From positions 1-64,000 of the forward strand of contig NZ_NHRY01000277.1 in the NCBI RefSeq assembly GCF_002937115.1: DNA of 64,000 bases, given 5' to 3'. The stretch is from Rhodopila globiformis. Its GTDB lineage: Bacteria > Pseudomonadota > Alphaproteobacteria > Acetobacterales > Acetobacteraceae. Position 1 is the stretch's first letter. Each line of letters starts with the position of its first letter. Positions 49,123 through 57,225 of this stretch are shown piece by piece. The notes under the pieces were generated by a model that did not search any database, was not told where the DNA came from, and saw only the letters and a program-made list of their open reading frames with translations. The position numbers and the translations under genes are program-made.

Positions 49123-49250
49123 CTTGGCGTCTTGGCGTCTTGGCGTTGAACGGGAACGGCGCCGCCGCACCCGGCGATGATAGGTACGCAACACCGGTGG
49201 CCGGCGGGGTTGGTTGCACTGCTAAAACGCCAAGACGCCAAGACGCCAAG
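49123..49250. repeat. Inverted octamer trains (CTTGGCGT x3 ... ACGCCAAG x3)
   Basis: Three exact tandem CTTGGCGT units at 49123-49146 face three exact ACGCCAAG units at 49227-49250, separated by 80 bp. Together they can form a 24-bp stem. The structure sits between the two 102-bp direct repeats. Confidence 0.85.
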
Positions 49251-49296
49251 TTCATGGCTCGCAGGCCGCCGCCTGCCGCGATCGAGGGCATGGATA

Positions 49297-49398
49297 CGGT
49301 TCGCGGGGAAGATTGCCGGATCCGTCGCTCCGCAGGCCAACGCGGGCCGTACCGACAGTCGCGGGAAAACGACCGAAATTTCTCGGAAACCGTATTAC
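49297..49398. repeat. 102-bp direct repeat, copy 2
   Basis: Second copy of 48981-49082, with CCGTCGCTCC, GGCCAACGC, AGTCGCGGGAAA and AACCGTAT in the same order. Confidence 0.75.
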
Positions 49399-49618
49399 AC
49401 CGCATCAGGCCCTTGGACCGGGCACGCATCCGGACCATCCGTTCATGCACGTGTGCCGCGACAGGCGGCCCGCACAAGCCGGACCATGGCGCAATGGCAA
49501 CGGCCAGGCCGTCAACCCGCCATGTCGGCGCCTGCGCGGACGAGCCGGACCATGCCGAGCAAGGACAAACCCCCAAAGCCCGTGCCTCAGGCCAGAGCGG
49601 TTCCGAGGATGCCGGCGC

Positions 49619-50365
49619 TCAGCGCCGCACGAACGTCCAGTACAGCGGCTGCCGCCCCGCCCGCAGCGCCTTCGCCTCATACCGTGTCGGCGGCCATCCC
49701 TCCAGCCGCGTCGCCACCGGCTCGTCGCCCTCGAACAGCGTCTGCGCGGCCATCACGTCGCGCACCCAGGCCTGGTAGGTCGGGTCATCGCTCGCCACCC
49801 GCCATTCCGCCCCGGGCTTCAGCACCCGCGCCAGCAGCGGCAGCATGCCGGGATGCACGAAGCGGCGCTTGGCATGGCGCGCCTTCGGCCAGGGATCGGG
49901 AAACATCAGGAACAGCCGATCGAGGCTGGCATCCGGCAGCGCCCGCAGCAGGATCCGCGCATCGTCGGTGTAGAGGCGCAGGTTCGGCGGCAGCGGCGCC
50001 GTCGCCTCCTCTCCCTCGGGCACCAGCGCCGACAGCAATGAGCAGATGCCGTTCTCGAATACCTCGCAGGCGATCAGCGCCGCTTCCAGGTGCGCGCGCG
50101 CCTGTGCGATCGCGTGCTCGCCGCCGCCGAAGCCGACTTCCAGCCAAAGCTGATCGTAGGTGCCCGAAAAAGCCCGCCCCGGCTCTGCCGCGTCCGCTTC
50201 GCGGAACAGCATCCGGGGCAGGGTGACAGCCAGCAGGACTTCCTGGCGCAGCCGCAGCTTATGCCCGCGACTGCGCCCGTAAAGCCGTTCGGCCAGGGGC
50301 TTTACCCGCGGCGTTACCGGCCGAACGAGGCCTTCAGCACCGGCACCAGGTCCGTCTTTTCCCAC
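49619..50365 (-). CDS. trmB: tRNA (guanine-N7-)-methyltransferase
   Basis: About 248 residues if GTG 50365 is used. No ATG lies near the expected N-terminus ([18 protein letters not shown]), so the start is uncertain and overlaps the metK end by about 50 bp. The enzyme methylates G46 in the tRNA variable loop. Motifs are [17 protein letters not shown] (SAM site), [33 protein letters not shown] and the C-terminal [20 protein letters not shown]. It follows metK on the same strand, so the supplier and a user of SAM are adjacent. Confidence 0.9.
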   Translation of the reverse strand: MGKDGPGAGAEGLVRPVTPRVKPLAERLYGRSRGHKLRLRQEVLLAVTLPRMLFREADAAEPGRAFSGTYDQLWLEVGFGGGEHAIAQARAHLEAALIACEVFENGICSLLSALVPEGEEATAPLPPNLRLYTDDARILLRALPDASLDRLFLMFPDPWPKARHAKRRFVHPGMLPLLARVLKPGAEWRVASDDPTYQAWVRDVMAAQTLFEGDEPVATRLEGWPPTRYEAKALRAGRQPLYWTFVRR

Positions 50366-51501
50366 GTGAACGTGCCCTTCTCTTCGTCCGGCTCCCGCCC
50401 GAAATGGCCATAGGCGGAGGTGGGCACGTAGATCGGCCGGTTGAGGTGCAGATGCTCGCGGATGCCGCGTGGCGACAGATTCATCACGTCGCGCAGCACC
50501 TTCTCCAGCTTCGTCTCGTCGACGTCCTTGCCGGTGCCTTGCAGGTCCACATAGACCGACAGCGGACGCGACACGCCAATGGCATAGCTGATCTGCAGCG
50601 TGCAACGGTCCGCCAGGCCCGCGGCCACCACGTTCTTCGCCAGGTAGCGGCAGGCATAGGCGGCCGAGCGGTCAACCTTCGTCGGGTCCTTGCCGCTGAA
50701 CGCGCCGCCGCCATGCGGGGCCGCGCCGCCGTAGGTGTCGACGATGATCTTGCGCCCGGTCAGGCCGCAGTCGCCGTCCGGTCCGCCGATGACGAAATTG
50801 CCGGTGGGGTTCACATGGAACTCCGCCTCCGGGCACATCCAGCCCTTCGGCAGGGTCGCCTCGACCAGCGGCCACAGCAGGCGCTTGATGTCCGACTGCT
50901 CCATACCCGCCTCGTGCTGGGTGGAGACCACCACCGAGGTCGCGCCGATCGGCTTGCCGTCGACATAGCGCAGCGTCACCTGGCTCTTGGCGTCCGGCAG
51001 CAGCCCGGCCACCGAGCGGTCGGCCGCCTTGCGCAGGTCGCGGATCGTCCGCAGGATCTCGTGCGCGTAGTACAGCGGCGCCGGCATCAGCGTCTCGGTC
51101 TCGCGGCAGGCATAGCCGAACATGATGCCCTGGTCGCCGGCGCCTTCGTCCTTGTTGCCGGCGCTGTCCACGCCCTGGGCGATGTCGGCGGACTGGGAGT
51201 GCAGGTGCACGGCGATGTCGGCGTTGGCCCAGTGGAAGCCGTCCTGCTCATAGCCGATGTCGCGGATCGCCAGCCGGGCGTTATGCGCCAGCAGTTCCGG
51301 CGTGATCGTTCCCGGGCCGCGGGTCTCACCGGCCAGCACGACGCGGTTGGTGGTGACGAGCGTTTCGCAGGCGACTCGGGAATACGGGTCCGCCGCCAGG
51401 AAGGTGTCCAGCACCGTGTCGCTGATCCGGTCGGCGACCTTGTCCGGATGGCCTTCGGAGACCGACTCCGAGGTAAAGAGGAACTCGCCCGTGTCGCGCA
51501 T
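50314..51501 (-). CDS. metK: S-adenosylmethionine synthetase
   Basis: 395 residues. It makes SAM from Met and ATP. Motifs are [20 protein letters not shown] at the N-terminus, [12 protein letters not shown] (hexapeptide-like ATP motif), then [20 protein letters not shown]-like residues and the P-loop-like [17 protein letters not shown]-terminal [20 protein letters not shown] is typical. dapB lies 123 bp upstream on the same strand. I looked for a SAM riboswitch in that gap and did not find convincing core motifs. Confidence 0.97.
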   Translation of the reverse strand: MRDTGEFLFTSESVSEGHPDKVADRISDTVLDTFLAADPYSRVACETLVTTNRVVLAGETRGPGTITPELLAHNARLAIRDIGYEQDGFHWANADIAVHLHSQSADIAQGVDSAGNKDEGAGDQGIMFGYACRETETLMPAPLYYAHEILRTIRDLRKAADRSVAGLLPDAKSQVTLRYVDGKPIGATSVVVSTQHEAGMEQSDIKRLLWPLVEATLPKGWMCPEAEFHVNPTGNFVIGGPDGDCGLTGRKIIVDTYGGAAPHGGGAFSGKDPTKVDRSAAYACRYLAKNVVAAGLADRCTLQISYAIGVSRPLSVYVDLQGTGKDVDETKLEKVLRDVMNLSPRGIREHLHLNRPIYVPTSAYGHFGREPDEEKGTFTWEKTDLVPVLKASFGR

Positions 51502-51624
51502 TGGGTACTATCTCGCGTCGCGATGGTTGGGGGCCAGCCAAAAGGCCGCCTTCGGCAGGATGCCAGATGGAATGATAATCCGAGGCTGTGTGGCGGAAAC
51601 CGCCGTTGGGGTCAAGGCGCGGCG

Positions 51625-52392
51625 TCATGCCATGCCGAGAACGTCCATCATTGTATAAAGACGAGGCGGTTGCGACACGACCCAGTGCGCCGCCCGCACC
51701 GCGCCGGTGGCAAATGTCCGCCGGTCGAAGGCGCGATGGGTCAGCACGATGTGCTCGGTCCCCGATGCGAAGATCAGGCTGTGCTCGCCCACTACCTGGC
51801 CGCCGCGTAACGCGGCGAAGCCGATGGCGCCGGTCCTGCGGGCGCCGGTATGGCCGTGGCGGCCGCTTTCCATGACGTCGTCCAGCAGCACCCCGCGGCC
51901 CTTCGCCACTGCCCGGCCCATGGCCACGGCCGTGCCGGACGGCGCGTCCACCTTCTGCCGGTGGTGCATCTCGATGATTTCCGCGTCATAGGTCTCGGCC
52001 GGCAGAGTGGCGCCCATGCGCTCGGCCAGCGCCAGCACCAGGTTCACGCCGGCCGAGAAGTTCGAGGCATAGACCACCGGGATGCGCGCCGCGGCGGCTG
52101 CGACGGCGGCCTCGTCGGCGGCGGACAGGCCCGTGGTGCCCACGACCCAGGCCTTGCCGCAGGCGGCCATGGCGGCGGCATGCGCCTGTGCTGTCGAGGC
52201 ATGGGTGAAGTCAATCACCACGTCGGCGGCGGCGGCCATGGCGGCGATGTCGGGAAACAGGGGAACGCCGAGCCCTTCCGGCGCATCGAGGGCGATCCCG
52301 CCGATCAGATCGGCGCCGGCGGCGCGCGCCTCCTCGGCCAGAAGCTGGCCCATCCGGCCGGTGATGCCGGCGATGCCGATGCGTATGGTCAT
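51625..52392 (-). CDS. dapB: 4-hydroxy-tetrahydrodipicolinate reductase
   Basis: 255 residues in the lysine/meso-diaminopimelate pathway. The N-terminal NAD(P)H motif is IAGITGRMGQLLAEEA (about 7-22). VIDFTHASTAQAHAAAM and GTTGLSAADE are family blocks. The substrate site EIIEMHHRQKVDAPSGTAVA carries the catalytic His pair and Lys, and the GEHSLIFASGTEHIVLTHRA block follows. It is the first gene of a dapB-metK-trmB run. Confidence 0.96.
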   Translation of the reverse strand: MTIRIGIAGITGRMGQLLAEEARAAGADLIGGIALDAPEGLGVPLFPDIAAMAAAADVVIDFTHASTAQAHAAAMAACGKAWVVGTTGLSAADEAAVAAAAARIPVVYASNFSAGVNLVLALAERMGATLPAETYDAEIIEMHHRQKVDAPSGTAVAMGRAVAKGRGVLLDDVMESGRHGHTGARRTGAIGFAALRGGQVVGEHSLIFASGTEHIVLTHRAFDRRTFATGAVRAAHWVVSQPPRLYTMMDVLGMA

Positions 52393-52705
52393 GGTTGGCT
52401 GTCCATTCTACAGGTTTCGGATCTTAACCATTGATCGAAGTCCGGCGGCGACGCCAGACGCCGGGCCATGCGAACGGCGCCCACTCATACCAGGCGCCGG
52501 AAATTCCGACACGTTGGCACCGGCCTTCCATCGTCATGCCGGCTTGCGTCGGCCATGACGGGTGGGCCACCGTGCCGAGATGCCAGAAATTCTGGCGCCT
52601 GGCATCAGATCATCGATTCTGCGCGTCTCACATTGATTTCCGGCTCAGGTCACGCTACATGGCCGTTGGAGGCTTTGTGGAGCGAATGCTTTGCATTGCC
52701 TTTTT
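52393..52705. other. Intergenic region with nested inverted repeat
   Basis: 313 bp between dapB and the DUF3800 gene; no gene seen. It holds the palindrome at 52490-52602. The upstream 90 bp probably include the dapB promoter. Confidence 0.5.
52490..52602. repeat. Nested imperfect inverted repeat
   Basis: Outer arms (CCAGGCGCCGGAAATTCC from 52490 and AGAAATTCTGGCGCCTGG ending 52602) enclose an inner REP-like palindrome around ATCGTCATGCCGGC and GGCCATGACG. The architecture resembles 37107-37310 with different outer arms. Confidence 0.7.
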
Positions 52706-53626
52706 TTATTGCGGATCAATGTCCTCGAGCTTCTCGACGCCGGTGCGCAGATCGGTAATGTGAGCAATGCTCCATACCGCGAACGCACCCTCCTTGTCAG
52801 GCGCCCGCCGATCGGCACGGTATCGCAGCCGGGCGATCTGTTTCGCATATCCGGCTAGCTCCGGGCGGGCCGGTTTGATCATGCGGCTCGTCCGAAACCC
52901 CCACGATATGCAGTAGGCCGCCAGATCCGCGATCTGCACGCCGGTTGTAAGGTCGCTGTGCACAAAAAACGGTTCTGGCACGACCAGGCTGGCCCTTCGG
53001 CGTCCGGTGGCCGTGTCCTTGAAATAGCGATGTGTCTGGTCGATCAGCAGATGGCTTTTCGTCTTCTCAAGCTCGTCGAAGACAATGATCCCATGTTCGG
53101 CCGGAGCGTGGCCGGCCGATGGCTGGGGAGAGTTGTAATCCTCCAGGAAGTAGAAGAACCGTTCGAACAGATAGGCGTAATCCTTGCGCGGGCCGCCGCT
53201 CGCGGTTGAAGGCGCATCTATTTCGACGACGCTCGCGAAAATCCGGCAAAAGTACTTTTCGCACAGGCTGAACAGCGCCTCCACGTAGCGCAGCTTGGCG
53301 AAGGCAAGGCCCTTCAGTTCCTTGACCCCTGCGTTGGCCCCGTCATCGAGCGCCGATCTGGCAAGCAACGGAATGTCGTCGTCGTTCACCGGAACGTTCA
53401 GGCCGGCATGCTGGAAGACCTTCTTCTTGAGGATCTTGGTTCCTTTGAGCTCATCGTTTCCGGCGCTGTACCGCCGGCCGAACAGTGCGAGTTCAGTGGT
53501 ATGGAGCTCTTTCACCAGGCTCCACAAGAACCGATCCTGGATGGCAACGCCGGCCAGGACCTCGTACGGGGACGCTTTGCGATCATGACCGCTTTCGTCG
53601 ATGAACAGAAACCATGCCATGCCCAT
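52706..53626 (-). CDS. DUF3800 domain protein
   Basis: 306 residues (ATG 53626 or 53620). The start AWFLFIDESGHDRK carries the DUF3800 signature FIDESG. Acidic residues later (IIVFDELEKTKSHLLID) and the C-terminal GVQIADLAAYCISWG block complete the family pattern, an RNase H-like arrangement of acidic residues. DUF3800 proteins occur near phage-defence and mobile genes, but no biochemical role is settled. It stands alone here. A TATAAT box only 4-10 bp before the start codons and absence of a ribosome site suggest a leaderless mRNA. Upstream DNA is strikingly AT-rich. Confidence 0.85.
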   Translation of the reverse strand: MGMAWFLFIDESGHDRKASPYEVLAGVAIQDRFLWSLVKELHTTELALFGRRYSAGNDELKGTKILKKKVFQHAGLNVPVNDDDIPLLARSALDDGANAGVKELKGLAFAKLRYVEALFSLCEKYFCRIFASVVEIDAPSTASGGPRKDYAYLFERFFYFLEDYNSPQPSAGHAPAEHGIIVFDELEKTKSHLLIDQTHRYFKDTATGRRRASLVVPEPFFVHSDLTTGVQIADLAAYCISWGFRTSRMIKPARPELAGYAKQIARLRYRADRRAPDKEGAFAVWSIAHITDLRTGVEKLEDIDPQ

Positions 53627-53629
53627 AAT

Positions 53630-53646
53630 ATTATAGATACCGGTAT
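53630..53646 (-). promoter_or_regulatory. Candidate -10 box and palindromic site of the DUF3800 gene
   Basis: On the minus strand TATAAT occupies 53635-53630. Immediately upstream is the perfect palindrome ATACCGGTAT (53637-53646). The spacing would put the transcription start at or within a few bases of the ATG at 53620. The palindrome could be an operator. No good -35 box was found. Confidence 0.35.
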
Positions 53647-53855
53647 GATATGATAGGCCGTTCGGGCACCTGTCCCGTGTGGTGACGTGCGCTTCCCCCG
53701 GTGTCGAACAGGGTGGTTCAACTGGCCTCGACGGTTGAACACCGCGTGCGGTTCACGCGACTGATGGGGCGGATTGCCCCGGCTGCTGGCATCCATCCGC
53801 CCAGGCATCGAAAAACCCATGACCGTATCGCTCCGGTCGAGTAAAGGCTACCAGC

Positions 53856-54831
53856 ATGAAGCGTTTCGCCATCGCCATTGCGGCGCTTGCGGTTCTGGCC
53901 GGCGGCTGGTTCAGCTTTCAGCGTCTGTTCCCGGGCACGCCCCCGGGCATCCTGTACGGCAACGTCGAGATCCGCCAGGTGGACCTCGCCTTCAACAGCG
54001 AAGGCACCGTGACCTCCATGCCCCGGCAGGAGGGGGATCCGGTCAAGGCCGGCGAGGCGATCGCCAGGCTCGACGACGCGACCTACCGCAGCGCCGTGGC
54101 CGTGGCCGCGGCGCGGCGCGACAGCGCGAAGGCGCAACTGGACAAGCTGGTGAAACGGCACCCGGCCCGAGGACATCGCCCAGGCCCGCGCCAACCTCGC
54201 CAACGCCAAGGCGATCCTGGTGAACGCCCAGATAAGCTACAACCGCCAGACGGGGCTTGCCGCCAGGAACGCCACCACCCGGCAACTGGTGGATGACGCC
54301 AGGCGAACCTTCGACACAGCGCAAGCCCAGGTGGCGCTGACCCAGGCGCAACTGGACGAGGCGGTCAACGGCCCGCGCGTCGAGGACATCGCCGCCGCCC
54401 GCGCCCAACTGAGGGAATCGGAAGCCGCGCTCGACCTGGCGCGGACCCAGCTGGATCGTACGGTGCTGAAGGCGCCCTCGGACGGCATCGTCATGACGCG
54501 CGTCATCGAGCCGGGCACCGTGGTCCTGCCCGGCTCGACCGTCTATTCCGTCGCCATCACCGGCGAGGTCTGGGTCCGCGCCTTCGTCCCCGAGCCGATG
54601 CTTTCCCGGGTGGCGCCCGGCACCACGGTGCTGGTGTTCACCGACGGCCGCCCGAACCAGCCCTATCACGGCCGCATCGGCTACGTCTCGCCGGCCGCGG
54701 AGTTCACCCCGAAGACGGTGGAAACGCCGGAACTGCGCACCCAGCTGGTGTACCGCATCCGGGTGCGCATCATCGACCCCGACAGCGGAATCCGCCAGGG
54801 CCAGCCCGTCACCATCCGGCTGCCCGGCTGA
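53856..54831 (+). pseudogene. HlyD/YbhG-type membrane-fusion protein, frameshifted
   Basis: The frame begins MKRFAIAIAALAVLAGGWFS (N-terminal membrane anchor), continues with GNVEIRQVDLAFNSEGTV, and breaks after LDKLVK. One extra A in the AAA run at 54153-54155 is enough to restore NGTRPEDIAQARANLANAKA in the next frame. That frame then runs intact through the coiled-coil hairpin and AAEFTPKTVETPELRTQLVY to PVTIRLPG. Only this one change separates it from a full ~325-residue adaptor of a tripartite ABC exporter. The stop overlaps the ABC gene start (TGATG). Confidence 0.85.
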
Positions 54832-56555
54832 TGCCCGAGCCCCTGGCGCGGATCGAGGGCCTGAGCCACGGCTTCGCCGGCCGCCCCGCCCTGCGCGACA
54901 TCACCGCGACGATCGAGCCAGGAATCGTCACCGGGCTGATCGGCCCCGACGCCGCCGGCAAGACCACGCTGCTGCGCCTGCTGGCCGGCCTGCTGCGGAT
55001 ACAGGACGGACGGATCGTCGTCCTCGGCCACGACATGGCGACGGAGGCGGCGCGCGCGCATGCCGCCATCGGCTACATGCCGCAGCGCTTCGGCCTGTAC
55101 GAAGATCTGAGCGTCGCCGAGAACCTGGACCTGTTCGCCGACTTGCACGGGCTGCCGCCGGCGCTGCGCGATGAGCGCACCGAGCGGCTGCTGCATTTCA
55201 CCGGCCTCGCCCGGTTCAAGCCGCGGCTGGCCGGGCAGTTGTCGGGCGGGATGAAGCAGAAGCTCGGCCTGGCCTGCGCGCTGCTGGCGCGGCCCCGCCT
55301 GCTGCTGCTGGACGAACCGTCGGTGGGCGTCGATCCGGCCTCGCGCCGCGAGCTTTGGTCCATCGTCACGGCGATGCTGGCGGAAGGCCGCGCCGACGGG
55401 ATGGGCGTGGTCTGGGCCACCGCCTACCTGGACGAGGCGGCCCGCTGCGGGCGGGTGCTGCTGCTGCACGAGGGCCGGCTGCTGGCCGACGGGCCGCCGG
55501 ACGGCCTGACCGCGCCGTTGCAGGGACGCGTGTTCCGCCTGACGGTGCCGGACGGCACGCGCCGGGCGGTTGCCACGAAAGCGGCCGCCGACGCCGGCGT
55601 GCTGGATGCGGTGGTCGAGGGCGACGCCGTCCGCCTGGTGATGCGGCCGGACACGCCACCACCCGACCCGGCGCGCCTGGGCGGCCTGGCGCTGTCGCCG
55701 TTGCCGCCGCGTTTCGAGGATGGGTTCGTCGCGCGCCTGGACGTGCCGCCCCGGCCTGCGCCGCCGGCACTCGCGACCCGTCCGCGGACCATGACCGGCC
55801 CGGCGATCGAGGTGGGCGCCCTGGTGCGCCGCTTCGGCGATTTCGTCGCGGTCGACCAGGTCAACTTCGAGGTGGCCCAGGGCGAGATCTTCGGCCTGCT
55901 GGGCCCCAACGGCGCCGGCAAGTCCACCACCTTCCGCATGCTGTGCGGGCTGTTGCGCCCGAGCGCCGGCAGCGCCCGGGTGGCCGGGCAGGATCTGCTG
56001 AAGGCCTCCGCCGCCGCGCGGTCCCGCATCGGCTACATGGCGCAACGCTTCTCGCTGTATGCGGAACTCTCGGTGCGGGAGAATCTGCGCTTCTTCGCCC
56101 GCGTCTATGGCCTGGACCGCCAGGCATGCGCCGCGGCGATCGCCCAGGCGCTGGAGCGGTTCGAGCTGCAGGCGATGGCCGACAGCGTCGCCGGCGCGCT
56201 GCCGCTCGGGGTCAAGCAGCGCCTGGCGCTGGCGGCGGCCCTGCTGCACGGGCCGGATATCCTGTTCCTGGACGAGCCGACATCCGGCGTCGATCCGGTG
56301 ACGCGGCGGGCCTTCTGGGCGCGGATCGGGGCTTTGGCGGATTCCGGCGTGGCGGTGCTGGTGACCAGCCACTTCATGGACGAGGCGGAATACTGCGACC
56401 GCCTGGGCATCATCAGCGACGGCCGGCTGATCGCCACCGGCACCCCCGCCGGGCTGCGCGCCCGGGTGCGCACCGCGGCGCTGCCGGAACCGACGCTGGA
56501 GGACGCGTTCATCGCCCTGGTCCAGGCCGCGCAGGCGCGGGCCAGGGCGGCATGA
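54831..56555 (+). CDS. Tandem-NBD ABC transporter ATPase (YbhF-like), orphaned
   Basis: 574 residues with two complete nucleotide-binding domains. The first has Walker A GPDAAGKTT, signature LSGGMKQKLG and Walker B LLLLDEPSVGVDP. The second has GPNGAGKST, signature LPLGVKQRLA (a divergent LSGGQ) and LFLDEPTSGVDP. Each D-loop/H-loop region is present (SHFMDEAEYCDR in the second). The partner should be two ABC-2 permeases as in the paralogous locus at 59.9-63.9 kb, but none follows; the next 370 bp are non-coding. With the frameshifted adaptor upstream, the system is probably non-functional. Confidence 0.93.
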   Translation: MPEPLARIEGLSHGFAGRPALRDITATIEPGIVTGLIGPDAAGKTTLLRLLAGLLRIQDGRIVVLGHDMATEAARAHAAIGYMPQRFGLYEDLSVAENLDLFADLHGLPPALRDERTERLLHFTGLARFKPRLAGQLSGGMKQKLGLACALLARPRLLLLDEPSVGVDPASRRELWSIVTAMLAEGRADGMGVVWATAYLDEAARCGRVLLLHEGRLLADGPPDGLTAPLQGRVFRLTVPDGTRRAVATKAAADAGVLDAVVEGDAVRLVMRPDTPPPDPARLGGLALSPLPPRFEDGFVARLDVPPRPAPPALATRPRTMTGPAIEVGALVRRFGDFVAVDQVNFEVAQGEIFGLLGPNGAGKSTTFRMLCGLLRPSAGSARVAGQDLLKASAAARSRIGYMAQRFSLYAELSVRENLRFFARVYGLDRQACAAAIAQALERFELQAMADSVAGALPLGVKQRLALAAALLHGPDILFLDEPTSGVDPVTRRAFWARIGALADSGVAVLVTSHFMDEAEYCDRLGIISDGRLIATGTPAGLRARVRTAALPEPTLEDAFIALVQAAQARARAA

Positions 56556-56594
56556 TGTGGGGCGGCATGATGCGGGGCGGCATCATGAGCAGGG
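56550..56594 (+). repeat. Three tandem 15-bp units at the ABC gene end
   Basis: GCATGATGTGGGGCG, GCATGATGCGGGGCG and a decayed third unit start at 56550, 56565 and 56580, spanning the ABC stop codon. They mark the point where permease genes would be expected to begin. Confidence 0.6.
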
Positions 56595-56931
56595 CTACCG
56601 CGACCGCCTGTGGCAGGCCATGCCGTTCCGCTCTCCATCGCCGTCAGGTTCGGCGCAAGCTCCGTTGCCCCTCGGTGATGGCCGGGCGTGGCAAACAGCC
56701 CCGTCGTCATGGTGGCTACCCGGGACAAGCCCGGGCACAGGCTCCAGGCCGCCATCCACGCCTTTTCTGGTAGCGGCACCGCAAGGCGTGGACGCCGGGC
56801 CTTCGCCCAGCATGACGATAGCCGCTGGCCGCTCTTTGGCCGTCTCCTTGGTAAGACGACCGAAATTTTTTGGTTGCACAATTATCAGTCTCGGCGCATA
56901 AATGCGTCAAAGCGCACAAGCGGGTATAAGC
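56556..56931. other. Gene-free junction where permeases are missing
   Basis: Contains the end of the 15-bp repeat, degenerate REP-like tracts (near 56679-56745) and AT-rich sequence before arsR. No permease remnant is recognisable on either strand. Confidence 0.5.
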
Positions 56932-57225
56932 ATGGATATCAGTGGACTGATGAGTGCCCTGTCCGAGCCGACGCGGCTCGCGGCCATCCGGATCCTCTGG
57001 GACGGCGATGAGCACTGCGTCTGCGAACTGATGCGGGTCCTGGGGGCCACGCAATCGCGCATGTCGCGGCACATGGCGGCCTTGAAGGTGGCCGGGCTGG
57101 TCATCGACCGCCGGGACGCCCAATGGGTCCGGTACCGGCGCAATCCGGCCCTGCCGCCGACGGTCGCGGCGATCGTGAATGCCGTCCTGGCCGCCTTGCC
57201 TGACGAGGAAAGGAAAGCGGCATGA
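56932..57225 (+). CDS. ArsR/SmtB-family metalloregulator
   Basis: 97 residues from ATG 56932 (MDISGLMSALSEPTRLAAIR); an in-frame ATG at 56902 is possible. The winged helix has LSEPTRLAAIRILWDGDEHC, with the CVCELM metal(loid)-binding box at the start of the recognition helix region, then LGATQSRMSRHMAALKVAGL. The Cys pair fits arsenite or similar thiophilic ligands. It overlaps the permease gene by 4 bp (ATGA) and likely represses arsR-permease-thioredoxin. The operator should lie in the AT-rich 56860-56930. Confidence 0.9.
   Translation: MDISGLMSALSEPTRLAAIRILWDGDEHCVCELMRVLGATQSRMSRHMAALKVAGLVIDRRDAQWVRYRRNPALPPTVAAIVNAVLAALPDEERKAA

Larger units (their letters stand above)
48460..49618. 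other. Gene desert with several repeats
   Basis: Almost 1.2 kb with no supported coding sequence. It holds a REP-like palindrome (48723-48804), two 102-bp direct repeats (48981-49082 and 49297-49398) and, between them, two inverted trains of an octamer (49123-49146 and 49227-49250). A location next to a tRNA gene is typical for insertions, but no integrase or att duplication was found. Confidence 0.6.

Noticed and set aside
49123-49250. CRISPR-like array
   Set aside because: The octamers are contiguous with no spacers and are arranged as an inverted pair, not a repeat-spacer series; no cas genes.
48384-49398. Genomic island integrated at tRNA-Ala
   Set aside because: No integrase, no duplicated tRNA 3' end found on either side, and flanking genes are housekeeping.
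51502-51624. Possible SAM riboswitch upstream of metK
   Set aside because: I compared the 123-bp gap with core motifs of SAM-II and SAM/SAH classes and found no convincing match; only weak GC-rich pairing.
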